A stretch of 42,686 bases of DNA, taken from Lysobacterales bacterium (lineage in GTDB: Bacteria > Pseudomonadota > Gammaproteobacteria > Xanthomonadales > Rhodanobacteraceae). The notes below the pieces were generated by a model. It was not told where the DNA came from, searched no databases, and saw nothing but the letters and a program-made list of their open reading frames with translations. Shown piece by piece: positions 19,892 through 27,917 of this stretch. The DNA lies in contig JAFKNA010000026.1 in NCBI GenBank assembly GCA_017305135.1, forward strand, positions 1-42,686. Direction: 5' to 3'. Positions within the stretch are counted from its first letter, which is position 1, and every line of letters begins with the position of its first letter. Position numbers and translations under genes: made by a program.

Positions 19892-20479
19892 ATGCACGCG
19901 GAGCACGCCGCCGACCTCTTCCCGCACGTCCGCATCGTCATGGGCATGGTGCTGGGCCTCGCCATGACGCGGCTCCTCACCGGCTTCGCGAGCCTGGTGC
20001 AGTACCCCGGTCGCTACCCGTTGTCGGCGACGCACCTCCTGTGGGCGCTGTCGATCCTGCTCGATCTGGTGATGTTCTGGTGGTGGGAGTTCGCGCTGGC
20101 GCGGATCGAGGTGTGGACCTTCACGATATTCATGTTCCTCATCGTCTACACCATCCTGCTGTTCCTGATGGCGGCGCTGCTGTTCCCCGACAGCATCGAG
20201 GAGTACGGCGGCTACGAGGCCTACCTGATCCGCCGCCGCTGGTGGTTCTTCGGCCTGCTCGGTGCGACCTTCGTCATGGATGCGATCGATACCATGATCA
20301 AGGGCGCGGACTACTGGCAGATCTGGAGCCGCGCGCACATGGTGGAGGTGCCGCTCGGCATCGCGTTGTGCATCGTCGCCGGCAGCACGGTGCGCCGACG
20401 CGTGCACCTGTCGCTGGCAGTGCTCTACCTGCTCTACCAGGGAAGCTGGATCGTGCGCAGCGCCGCCCACGGGGTGTGA
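19892..20479 (+). CDS. Uncharacterised membrane protein, six segments (tandem paralogue B)
   Basis: A 195-residue protein, collinear with the preceding gene: FPHVRIVMGMVLGLAMTRLL, HLLWALSILLDLVMFWWWEF, FLIVYTILLFLMAALLF, the same EYGGYEAYLIRRR loop, WWFFGLLGATFVMDAIDTMI and a final pair of segments. The C-terminal 50 residues diverge most. The start ATG at 19892 begins MHAEHAADLF. Tandem duplication with conserved loop and segments suggests a hetero-oligomer or divergent roles; no function can be named. Confidence 0.82.
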   Translation: MHAEHAADLFPHVRIVMGMVLGLAMTRLLTGFASLVQYPGRYPLSATHLLWALSILLDLVMFWWWEFALARIEVWTFTIFMFLIVYTILLFLMAALLFPDSIEEYGGYEAYLIRRRWWFFGLLGATFVMDAIDTMIKGADYWQIWSRAHMVEVPLGIALCIVAGSTVRRRVHLSLAVLYLLYQGSWIVRSAAHGV

Positions 20480-20540
20480 ATTGACCGGCGCGCGGGCGCT
20501 CGCCATGCTCCGCGCTCCACTCCAACCACCGAGGTTGCAC

Positions 20541-21065
20541 ATGAAGATCCGCCTGGCCGTCACTGTAGCTGTCGCCCTCCTCGCCACCGCCGCCCTCGAC
20601 GCGAGCGCGGCCAGGCAACCCAGGATCGAGGCCGATGTCTACCAGGGCCGGACGGAACAGGATGCCGCGAAGGCGCTGCTCGAACGCGCACTGGCGCAAG
20701 CGGGCAAGGGCAGTTGGGAGCGCATCGCGGTGGGGCGCGTGTTCTATCTCGGCGGCCACAAGGCGGAGGGACGGGCGATCTTCGACGCCATCCTCGCCGA
20801 GCCCGAGGACAGCGACGTGTACCGGATCGCCCGCGTCTACGCCGAAGCCGGCGAATGGGACGCGGCCAGGCCGCTGTTCGACCGCTATCTCGCCGCCAAC
20901 CCCAAGGATGAGAAGGCACTGGCCGAGGTTGGCGCGCATTACCTCCTGAATGGCGATCGCGCCGGGGCCGAGCGCCTGTTCGCGCGTTCCTTCGCCATCG
21001 CGCCGGAATTCTGGGCCACGATCGCCGCCGCCGGCGCCTATCTCCGCGTCGCCCCGCAGGAATAG
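20541..21065 (+). CDS. Secreted TPR-repeat protein
   Basis: A 174-residue protein with a Sec signal (MKIRLAVTVAVALLATAA, then LDASA before the mature part) and TPR-like helical pairs: AKALLERALAQAGKGSWE, EGRAIFDAILAEPEDSDVYR, WDAARPLFDRYLAANPKDEK and GDRAGAERLFARSFAIAPEF. The ATG at 20541 has GAGG 6 nt upstream; an earlier TTG in frame (20481) would mask the signal peptide. Predicted periplasmic. Partner unknown. Confidence 0.85.
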   Translation: MKIRLAVTVAVALLATAALDASAARQPRIEADVYQGRTEQDAAKALLERALAQAGKGSWERIAVGRVFYLGGHKAEGRAIFDAILAEPEDSDVYRIARVYAEAGEWDAARPLFDRYLAANPKDEKALAEVGAHYLLNGDRAGAERLFARSFAIAPEFWATIAAAGAYLRVAPQE

Positions 21066-21166
21066 CGCGTTTCTTGCCGGGAGCGATCCTGCGGCGCAAG
21101 ATGGCGCCGCAGCGGTCGGCCGCTGTCCACGCGGCCGGGGTCCGGGCGCGCCCAATGGAGCCTCCC

Positions 21167-23356
21167 ATGCGCCTGGTTCTTCCCGCCCTCATCGCCGCCC
21201 TCGGCATGACCGCCTGTTCGCAGGTGCCGGTCACGCCCTCGCACCCCCGTTCGCACGCCAGCGGAGCCCCGGACATGGCGAGTCCGGCATCCAATCCCTT
21301 CTTCGCCCCGAGCACCCTGCCCTTCCAGGCGCCGCCATTCGACCGCATCACGAACGCGGATTACCAGCCGGCGATCGAGGAAGGCATGCGCCGGCAGCGC
21401 ACCGAGTGGACGGCGATCGCCAACGATCCCGCGCCGGCGGACTTCGACAACACCTTCGTCGCGCTGGAGAAATCCGGCGCGCTGCTGCAGCGGGTGATGG
21501 CGGTGTTCAACGCCATCACCGCCGCCAACACCAATCCGGCGTTGCAGAAACTGGCCGAAGAGGAAGCACCACGGCTGGCCGCGCACGAGGATGCCAGGTA
21601 CCTCGACGAGAAGCTGTTCGCCCGCGTCAAGGCGGTCTACGACGCGCGCGATTCACTGAACCTCGATCCCGAATCGCGACGCCTGGTCGAGGTGGTGCAC
21701 CAGCGCTTCGTGCTGCGTGGGGCGCTGCTGCCGGAGGCCGGCAAGGCGCGCCTGCGCGAACTCAACCAGCGCCAGTCCACGCTGGAGGCGCAGTTCAATA
21801 CGCGCCTCCTCGCCGCCGCCAACGACGCCGCCCCGATCGTCGCCGACCGGAGTCGGCTGGCCGGCCTGCCGGACGAGGCGCTCACCGCCGCTGCGGCGGC
21901 AGCCACCGAGCGCAAGGAGGCCGGAAAGTGGGTGCTGGCCCTGCAGAACACCACGCAGCAGCCGGATCTGGAGTTCCTGCAGCAGCGCGACATGCGCCAG
22001 GAACTGTTCGCGGCCTCCTGGAACCGGGCCGAACGCAATGACGCCAACGACACCCGCGCCATCATCGCCGAGATCGCCAGCATCCGCGCCGAGTCGGCGC
22101 AACTGCTCGGCTTCGACAATTTCGCCGCCTGGACGCTGCAGGACCAGATGGCGCACACGCCCTCGGCGGTGATGGATTTCCTCGGCAGGCTGGCGCCGCC
22201 GGCGACCGCCCGCGCACGACAGGAAGCGGCGGCCATCCAGGCCGAGATCGACCGCGACCAGGCGGCCTCGAACGCGGCCACGTTCGCGCTCGAACCCTCG
22301 GACTGGCCCTACTACGCCGCCCGCGTGCGCAAGGCGAAGTTCGACCTCGACGCCGCCGAGCTGCGGCCCTACTTCGAACTCGACCGGGTCCTCGAGGACG
22401 GCGTCTTCCACGCCGCCAACCTGCTCTACGGCATCAGTTTCAAGGAGCGCCACGACATCCCGGTCTACCAGCCGGACGTGCGCGTGTTCGAGGTGTTCGA
22501 CAAGGACGGCCAGTCGATGGCCCTCTTCTACACCGACTACTTCAAGCGCGACAACAAGAACGGCGGCGCCTGGATGGACAATTTCGTGCAGCAGTCGAGG
22601 CTGCTCGGCACGAAGCCCGTCATCTACAACGTCGCCAACCTCACCAAGCCCGCCTCCGGCCAGCCGGCGCTGATCTCATTCGACGACGTCATCACGCTGT
22701 TCCACGAGTTCGGCCACGCCCTGCACGGCCTCTTCGCTGACCAGGAATACCCGAGCCTCTCCGGCACCAACACGGCGCGCGACTTCGTCGAGTTCCCCTC
22801 GCAGTTCAACGAGCACTGGGCCACCGACCCGAAGGTGTTCGCCAACTATGCCCGCCACTACCGCACCGGCCAGCCGATGCCGGCCGAACTGGTCGCCCGG
22901 ATGCGCCGCGCCGGCCTCTTCAACAAGGGCTACGACATGACCGAGCTGGTCTCGGCGGCGCTGCTGGACATGAACTGGCACACGCTCCCGGCCAGCGCGC
23001 CGCGGCAGGACGTCGACCGCTTCGAGGCCGATGCGCTACGCAAGGATCGCGTGGACCTTTCCTACGTGCCGCCGCGCTACCGCTCCAGCTATTTCCTGCA
23101 CATCTGGAGCAACGGCTATGCCGCCGGCTATTACGCGTATCTCTGGACGCAGATGTTGGCCGACGATGCCTTCGAGTGGTTCAAGGAACACGGCGGCCTG
23201 ACCGCCGAAAACGGCCAGCGCTTCCGCGACATGGTGCTCTCGCGCGGCAACAGCGAGGACCTGGCGACGCTCTACCGCACCTGGCGCGGCCAGCCGCCCA
23301 GCATCGAACCCATGCTGGTCGATCGCGGCCTCAAGGAAAGCCCCCGCCAGCCATGA
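21167..23356 (+). CDS. dcp: M3-family zinc metallopeptidase, Dcp-like lipoprotein
   Basis: A 729-residue peptidyl-dipeptidase-like enzyme. A lipoprotein signal (MRLVLPALIAALGMTAC, Cys17) would place it in a membrane facing the periplasm. The oligopeptidase domain begins NPFFAPSTLPFQAPPFDRI, and the zinc site HEFGHALHGLF is followed by FVEFPSQFNEHW with the third ligand Glu. The C-terminal YRSSYFLHIWSNGYAAGYYA is typical of Dcp. Dcp removes C-terminal dipeptides. ATG at 21167 has GGAG 7 nt upstream. E. coli Dcp is not a lipoprotein. Confidence 0.95.
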   Translation: MRLVLPALIAALGMTACSQVPVTPSHPRSHASGAPDMASPASNPFFAPSTLPFQAPPFDRITNADYQPAIEEGMRRQRTEWTAIANDPAPADFDNTFVALEKSGALLQRVMAVFNAITAANTNPALQKLAEEEAPRLAAHEDARYLDEKLFARVKAVYDARDSLNLDPESRRLVEVVHQRFVLRGALLPEAGKARLRELNQRQSTLEAQFNTRLLAAANDAAPIVADRSRLAGLPDEALTAAAAAATERKEAGKWVLALQNTTQQPDLEFLQQRDMRQELFAASWNRAERNDANDTRAIIAEIASIRAESAQLLGFDNFAAWTLQDQMAHTPSAVMDFLGRLAPPATARARQEAAAIQAEIDRDQAASNAATFALEPSDWPYYAARVRKAKFDLDAAELRPYFELDRVLEDGVFHAANLLYGISFKERHDIPVYQPDVRVFEVFDKDGQSMALFYTDYFKRDNKNGGAWMDNFVQQSRLLGTKPVIYNVANLTKPASGQPALISFDDVITLFHEFGHALHGLFADQEYPSLSGTNTARDFVEFPSQFNEHWATDPKVFANYARHYRTGQPMPAELVARMRRAGLFNKGYDMTELVSAALLDMNWHTLPASAPRQDVDRFEADALRKDRVDLSYVPPRYRSSYFLHIWSNGYAAGYYAYLWTQMLADDAFEWFKEHGGLTAENGQRFRDMVLSRGNSEDLATLYRTWRGQPPSIEPMLVDRGLKESPRQP

Positions 23357-23360
23357 CACC

Positions 23361-23531
23361 GTAGGAGCGCACCTGGGCGCGATCCCGGCGATTCTCCGCC
23401 GCGATGGCGCCGGTCGCACCCGGGTGCGCTCCTACACCAGCGCATGAAGATGCTGGCGTAGGAGCCTGCGTGCAGGCGACCGGGCGCCACCAAGCTGCGC
23501 TCCGATCGGTCGCGAGCACGCTCGCTCCTAC
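23361..23531. repeat. Two REP-like inverted doublets (REPIN-like) between dcp and pilT
   Basis: Doublet 1: 23361-23385 (GTAGGAGCGCACCTGGGCGC) with 23411-23435 inverted. Doublet 2: 23458-23481 (GTAGGAGCCTGCGTGCAGGC) with 23508-23531 inverted. The last arm supplies the TAG stop codon of pilT on the minus strand. The two genes converge here, so the repeats may also act in termination or mRNA end protection. Confidence 0.88.
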
Positions 23532-24565
23532 TTGAAGATTTCCTTGTTCTTCGCGTAGCCGATCGCCTGCTGGCGGGTCACCAGGCCGCGCTTGACCATG
23601 TCCTGCAGGCACTGGTCCAGCGTCTGCATGCCGTGCTGGCTGCCGGTCTGGATGGCCGAATACATCTGCGCTACCTTGTCCTCGCGGATCAGGTTCCGGA
23701 TCGCCGGGATGCCGACCATGATCTCGTGCGCGGCGATGCGTCCGCCGCCGACCTTCTTCAATAGCGACTGGCTGATCACCGCGCGCAGGGATTCGGACAG
23801 CATCGAGCGCACCATCGGCTTCTCGCCGGCCGGGAACACGTCGATGATGCGGTCGACGGTCTTTGCCGCGGAGCTGGTATGCAGGGTGGCGAACACGAGG
23901 TGCCCGGTCTCGGCGGCGGTGAGCGCCAGGCGGATCGTTTCGAGGTCGCGCAACTCGCCGACGAGAATGTAGTCGGGATCCTCGCGCAAGGCCGAGCGCA
24001 GCGCCTCGTTGAAGCCATGCGTGTCGCGGTGCACTTCGCGCTGGTTGATCAGGCACTTCTGCGAGGTGTGCACGAATTCGATCGGATCCTCCACCGAGAG
24101 GATGTGGCCGTACTCGTTCTTGTTGACATGATCGACCATCGCCGCGAGCGTCGTCGACTTGCCCGAGCCGGTCGGACCGGTCACCAGGATCAGGCCCTGC
24201 GGCTGCTCGATCAGTTCCTTGAAGATGCGCGGCGCACCGAGGTCCTCCAGTGTCAGCACCTCGGAGGGAATGGTACGGAACACCGCGCCCGCGCCGCGGT
24301 TCTGGTTGAAGGCATTGACGCGGAAACGCGCCAGCGAGGGGATCTCGAAGGAGAAGTCGACCTCGAGGAATTCCTCGTAGTCGCGGCGCTGCTTGTCCGA
24401 CATGATGTCGTAGATCAGCGAGTGGATCTGCTTGTGGTCGAAGGCGGCGATGTTGATGCGGCGCACGTCGCCATCGACGCGGATCATCGGCGGCAGGCCG
24501 GCCGAGAGGTGCAGGTCCGACGCCTTGTTCTTGACCGAGAAGGCCAGCAGTTCGGCGATATCCAT
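23528..24565 (-). CDS. pilT: PilT, type IV pilus retraction ATPase
   Basis: A 345-residue hexameric ATPase that powers type IV pilus retraction. N-terminus MDIAELLAFSVKNKASDLHL, Walker A GPTGSGKST, Asp box SVEDPIEFVH, Walker B EDPDYILVGELRD, His box TGHLVFATLHT and the PilT-specific motif AIRNLIRE. The strong N-terminal match to PilT and the AIRNLIRE motif argue for PilT rather than PilU. ATG at 24565 is the family start; the frame is open far upstream across proC. The stop TAG comes from a REP-like repeat. It is divergent from proC, as in Pseudomonas-type genomes. Confidence 0.96.
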   Translation of the reverse strand: MDIAELLAFSVKNKASDLHLSAGLPPMIRVDGDVRRINIAAFDHKQIHSLIYDIMSDKQRRDYEEFLEVDFSFEIPSLARFRVNAFNQNRGAGAVFRTIPSEVLTLEDLGAPRIFKELIEQPQGLILVTGPTGSGKSTTLAAMVDHVNKNEYGHILSVEDPIEFVHTSQKCLINQREVHRDTHGFNEALRSALREDPDYILVGELRDLETIRLALTAAETGHLVFATLHTSSAAKTVDRIIDVFPAGEKPMVRSMLSESLRAVISQSLLKKVGGGRIAAHEIMVGIPAIRNLIREDKVAQMYSAIQTGSQHGMQTLDQCLQDMVKRGLVTRQQAIGYAKNKEIFK

Positions 24566-24612
24566 CGAGTCTCCCCAGTGAGCATGCGCCGGGCGGGGCC
24601 GGCCGCCCGGGG

Positions 24613-24618
24613 AGTATA
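24613..24618 (-). promoter_or_regulatory. Candidate -10 of pilT
   Basis: TATACT on the minus strand (complement of 24613-24618), 48 nt before the pilT ATG. No convincing -35 at 17 bp. Confidence 0.4.
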
Positions 24619-24715
24619 GCCGCCCGAAAAGGGGTTGCCGCACCACCACCCATGCGAAGCGGGCCGGTCCCGGGCAACCCGGCCGTGACGGCTGCTGGCC
24701 CGGGGCGGAAACTGC

Positions 24716-24721
24716 TATCGT
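24716..24721 (+). promoter_or_regulatory. Extended -10 of proC (leaderless arrangement)
   Basis: TGC followed by TATCGT at 24716-24721, then seven bases and the proC ATG at 24729. Transcription starting at the normal distance would begin at or one base before the start codon. Confidence 0.45.
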
Positions 24722-24728
24722 GCCGCGC

Positions 24729-25571
24729 ATGCCCAGCCCAGTCCTTGCGACGATTCCCGGCCCGCTCGCCTTCATCGGCGGCGGCAACATGGCACGCAGC
24801 CTGATCGGTGCGCTGCTGCGGGGCGGCACGCCCGCCGGCTCCATCGCGGTCGCCGAACCGGATGCCGCCACGCGCGCCGCGCTGCAGCGCGATTTCGGGG
24901 TCATCGTGCACGCCACCGCCGCAGAGGCCGCCAGCGGCGCCGTCGTGGTCGTGCTCGCCATCAAGCCGCAGATCATGAAGGACGTGTGCGGCGACATCGC
25001 GGCCGCCGCGGCCGATTCGCGGCCGCTGGTCGTTTCGATCGCCGCCGGCATCCGCCTCGCGCAACTCGAGAGCTGGCTCGGCGCGGGGCTGGCCATCGTG
25101 CGCGTGATGCCGAACACGCCCGCACTGATCGGCGCCGGCGCCAGCGGGCTGGTCGCCAATGCCGCCACCGGCCCCGCCCAGCGCGAGACCGCCGCCGCCA
25201 TCCTCGGCGCCGCCGGCATCATCGAATGGATCGGGCACGAGGACCTGATGGACACCGTGACCGCGCTGTCGGGCTCCGGACCGGCCTACTTCTTCCTGCT
25301 GGTCGAGGCGCTGGAAGACGCCGCCGTCGCACAGGGGCTGCCACGCGATGCGGCGCGCGCGCTTGCCGCGCAGACCTGCCTCGGCGCCGGACGCATGCTG
25401 GTCGAGGGCGGCGAGCCGCCGGCGCGCCTGCGCGAACGCGTCACCTCGCCCGGCGGTACCACCGCCGCCGCGCTCGCCGCCTTCGACGCCGGTGGCCTGC
25501 GCGAACTGGTCGCCGGCGCGGTAGCCGCGGCGACCACGCGCGGCGCCGAGCTGTCGCGGCAGTTCTCCTGA
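24729..25571 (+). CDS. proC: ProC, pyrroline-5-carboxylate reductase
   Basis: A 280-residue NAD(P)H-dependent enzyme for the last step of proline synthesis. Dinucleotide-binding motif FIGGGNMARSLIGALL, then VVVVLAIKPQIMKDV, RVMPNTPALIGAGASG, and the catalytic/dimerisation helix region ALSGSGPAYFFLLVEALEDA with VTSPGGTTAAAL. ATG at 24729 is used; a GTG at 24720 is in frame but would overlap the -10. It is followed by yggT after 24 bp, a widely conserved pair. Confidence 0.96.
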   Translation: MPSPVLATIPGPLAFIGGGNMARSLIGALLRGGTPAGSIAVAEPDAATRAALQRDFGVIVHATAAEAASGAVVVVLAIKPQIMKDVCGDIAAAAADSRPLVVSIAAGIRLAQLESWLGAGLAIVRVMPNTPALIGAGASGLVANAATGPAQRETAAAILGAAGIIEWIGHEDLMDTVTALSGSGPAYFFLLVEALEDAAVAQGLPRDAARALAAQTCLGAGRMLVEGGEPPARLRERVTSPGGTTAAALAAFDAGGLRELVAGAVAAATTRGAELSRQFS

Positions 25572-25595
25572 ATCCTTGCGGCCCTTTCCATCCCG

Positions 25596-26174
25596 ATGAG
25601 CTATCTCGCCAACGCCGGCCAGATCCTGATCAATTTCGCCTTCGGCGCGCTGATCGCGCTGGTGGTGCTGCGCGTGCTGCTGCAATGCGTGCGCGCCAAC
25701 TTCTACAACCCGATCTGCCAGTTCCTCTACAAGCTGACCAATCCGGTGCTGATGCCGCTGCGCAAGATCATCCCGGCCTGGCGCAACCTCGACATTGCCG
25801 GCATCGTGCTCGCCTGGCTGCTGACCGCGATCAAGCTGGCGCTGCTCTACGTGCTGGCGGGGCAGGCACTCGGCGTCGCCGGCCTGGTGGTGATGGCGCT
25901 GGCCGACCTCGTCAACTTCGTGCTGATGCTCTACCTCGGCCTGATCCTGGTGCGCGTGCTGCTGAGCTGGATCAGCCTCGAGCGCTCCAACCCGGTGGTG
26001 CCGCTGATCTTCCAGCTCACCGAGCCGGTGCTGAAGCCGCTGCGCCGCATCCTCCCGGCCATCGGCGGCTTCGACCTCTCACCCATCGTCGCCTGGCTCG
26101 CCGTGCTGCTCGCCCAGGTGCTGATCGTGGCCCCGATCATGGACTTCGGCATGCGCCTGGCGCAGGCGGCATAG
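25596..26174 (+). CDS. yggT: YggT-family membrane protein
   Basis: A 192-residue protein of two YGGT repeats, each a membrane segment, an amphipathic stretch and a second membrane segment: RVLLQCVRANFYNPICQFLY with NPVLMPLRKIIP, and RVLLSWISLERSNPVVPLIF with EPVLKPLRRILP. It probably forms a small inner-membrane protein linked to cell-envelope homeostasis. The family is poorly characterised; linkage to proC is the rule. The stop codon overlaps the first of five hairpins at 26173-26322. Confidence 0.93.
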   Translation: MSYLANAGQILINFAFGALIALVVLRVLLQCVRANFYNPICQFLYKLTNPVLMPLRKIIPAWRNLDIAGIVLAWLLTAIKLALLYVLAGQALGVAGLVVMALADLVNFVLMLYLGLILVRVLLSWISLERSNPVVPLIFQLTEPVLKPLRRILPAIGGFDLSPIVAWLAVLLAQVLIVAPIMDFGMRLAQAA

Positions 26175-26322
26175 ACCTGTTACGGCAAACCTGTTTCACA
26201 GGTCTGCCCCAAAGTGTGCTGCGCACACTTCGGGCCCCCGCCTGCTCCTCCCACACCCCCCACCCGCGCCGCTGGCGCGGGTCGCCCCCTGACTCAGGGG
26301 GCTGCTGACCCGTTCGGGTCAG
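26173..26322. repeat. Run of five near back-to-back hairpins after yggT
   Basis: Hairpin 1: AGACCTGT 26173-26180 with ACAGGTCT 26198-26205. Hairpin 2: AAGTGTGC 26212-26219 with GCACACTT 26223-26230. Hairpin 3: ACCCGCGCC 26262-26270 with GGCGCGGGT 26274-26282. Hairpin 4: GCCCCCTGA 26284-26292 with TCAGGGGGC 26294-26302. Hairpin 5: CTGACCC 26305-26311 with GGGTCAG 26316-26322. No T tract follows, so this is not a simple terminator. Confidence 0.85.
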
Positions 26323-26460
26323 AGCTGAGGGCTGAGGGCTGAAAGGCCGATCCGCAGGAACCCGGGATCAAAAACTCGACGTCATGCCCGCGAAAGCGGG
26401 CATCCATTGTGGAGACGAGGAGACCCGGCACCGCGCGGCCCTCAGCCCTCAGCCCTCAAT
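26323..26460. repeat. Inverted GCTGAGG word repeats flanking an MPAKAGIH palindrome
   Basis: Left arm about 26324-26340 (GCTGAGGGCTGAGGGCTG), right arm about 26441-26457 (CCCTCAGCCCTCAGCCCTC), inverted. In between is the palindrome copy 26381-26408. The right arm ends three bases before the pdxH stop codon. No gene in 26175-26460. Confidence 0.8.
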
Positions 26461-27075
26461 CTACGGAAACAACATCCCGCGCCGCCAGCTTCCGGCCTCG
26501 CGCACATAGAGCTGCCGCTCGTGGAGGCGAAAATCGGCGCCGTACCAGAATTCGATGCGCTCCGGCCGCACCACGAAGCCGCCCCAATGCGGCGGCCGGG
26601 GCACCGGTGCGCCGGCGAAGCGCTCATCCACCTCGGCAAGGCGTGCCTCGAAGGCGGCGTGATCGACCAGCGGCCGGGATTGCAGCGAGGCCCATGCGCC
26701 CAATTGGCTGCCGCGCGCGCGGGTGGCGAAATAGGCATCCGATTCGGCCGCGGACAGCGGCTCGACCGCGCCTTCGACGCGTACCTGCACGCCATGGCGC
26801 AGGGTTTTCCAGTGGAAGCAGAGCGCCGCGCGGGGCTCTGCGGCGAGCTGCCGGCCCTTGTCGCTCATGTAGTTGGTGAAGAAGCGGAAGCCGCGTTCGT
26901 CCACGCCCTTCAGCAGCACGACGCGCGCGGACACCCGCTCGCCCTCCGTGGTGGCCAGCGTCATCGCGGTGGGTTCGGGATCGCCGGCCGCCTGCGCCTG
27001 CGAAAGGAGTTCGGCGAAGGTGGCGAGCGCCTCCTGATAGAGTGTGCTCGGGTTGGCTGGAGGGGGCGCGGACAT
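26461..27075 (-). CDS. pdxH: PdxH, pyridoxamine 5'-phosphate oxidase
   Basis: A 204-residue FMN enzyme that makes pyridoxal 5'-phosphate. Motifs: TAMTLATTEGERVSARVVLL (FMN site), DERGFRFFTNYMSDKGRQL, AALCFHWKTLRHGVQVRVEG, QSRPL and the C-terminal substrate loop FWYGADFRLHERQLYVRE, ending WRRGMLFP. The ATG at 27075 gives the family length. Its start codon overlaps that of the divergent kinase gene. An extended -10 TGC-TAGCAT on the minus strand ends 8 nt before the ATG, suggesting a nearly leaderless transcript. Confidence 0.96.
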   Translation of the reverse strand: MSAPPPANPSTLYQEALATFAELLSQAQAAGDPEPTAMTLATTEGERVSARVVLLKGVDERGFRFFTNYMSDKGRQLAAEPRAALCFHWKTLRHGVQVRVEGAVEPLSAAESDAYFATRARGSQLGAWASLQSRPLVDHAAFEARLAEVDERFAGAPVPRPPHWGGFVVRPERIEFWYGADFRLHERQLYVREAGSWRRGMLFP

Positions 27076-27913
27076 GCGCGAGGATGCTAGCATGCGCGGC
27101 GCCGGCGACCCCGCGCTGGAAGCCGCGCTCGCCCTGCTGCTGCGGCAACGGCAGCCGGCGCTGGCTGGGCTTTCCGGCGTACCGGGCAGCGGCAAGAGCA
27201 CCTTCGCCGCCGCCCTCGAGCGCCTTGCGGCGAGCCGGGGCGTCGGCCTGCTCGTGCTCACGCTGGACGATTTCTACCTCACGCGCGACGCGCGCCAGCG
27301 GCTCGCGCGCGAGGTGCATCCACTCCTCGCCACGCGCGGCGTGCCCGGCACGCACGAGATCGAACTCCTTGGCGAAGTCCTCGCCGCGCTGCCAGCGGCG
27401 AGCCCTGCCCGGCCCGTGCGGGTGCCGCGTTTCGACAAGGGCCGCGACACGCGGTTGCCGCCCTCACGCTGGCGGCGCGTCGAGCGGCCGCCGGACATCA
27501 TGCTGCTGGAGGGCTGGTGCGTGGGCGTCCCCCCGCAACCTGCGGCCGCGCTCGCCACGCCCTGCAACACGCTCGAACGCGAGGAGGATGCCGACGGTCG
27601 CTGGCGACGCTGGGTCAACGCGCAGCTCGCCGGACCTTATGCGTCGCTGTGGCGCGAGCTGGAGGGCTTGATCGTGCTGCAGGCGCCGGGCTTCGAGGTG
27701 GTCCGCGGCTGGCGCGCCGAGCAGGAACGACCGCGCCTGGCGCAAGCGGCCCCGCATGCGCTCGACGACGCCACGCTGGAGCGCTTCCTGATGCACTACG
27801 AACGCCTCGGTCGCCACGCCCTGCGCAGCCTCCCGGCGCGTGCCGATCTTTGCATCGTGCTCGACCGCGAGCGCCGGGTGCAGGCGATCCGGCCTTCGCC
27901 TGCCGCGCGCTGA
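27074..27913 (+). CDS. D-glycerate 3-kinase-like P-loop kinase
   Basis: A 279-residue kinase. P-loop GVPGSGKSTFA, then LTLDDFYLTRDARQRLA, HPLLATRGVPGTHEIEL, VRVPRFDKGRDTRLPPS and MLLEGWCVG. This series is that of the plant-type D-glycerate 3-kinase (GLYK) family and of yeast Tda10. The substrate is inferred from the family. ATG at 27074 has GGAGGG about 8 nt upstream; ATG at 27092, with GAGG upstream, is also possible. The 27074 ATG overlaps the divergent pdxH start within one CATG. The stop is 5 bp from that of the convergent hybrid kinase gene. Confidence 0.88.
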   Translation: MREDASMRGAGDPALEAALALLLRQRQPALAGLSGVPGSGKSTFAAALERLAASRGVGLLVLTLDDFYLTRDARQRLAREVHPLLATRGVPGTHEIELLGEVLAALPAASPARPVRVPRFDKGRDTRLPPSRWRRVERPPDIMLLEGWCVGVPPQPAAALATPCNTLEREEDADGRWRRWVNAQLAGPYASLWRELEGLIVLQAPGFEVVRGWRAEQERPRLAQAAPHALDDATLERFLMHYERLGRHALRSLPARADLCIVLDRERRVQAIRPSPAAR

Positions 27914-27917
27914 CCGG

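Noticed and set aside
26407-27090. Plus-strand open frame across pdxH
   Set aside because: Begins in repeats and runs antisense to a clear pdxH; no recognisable domain.
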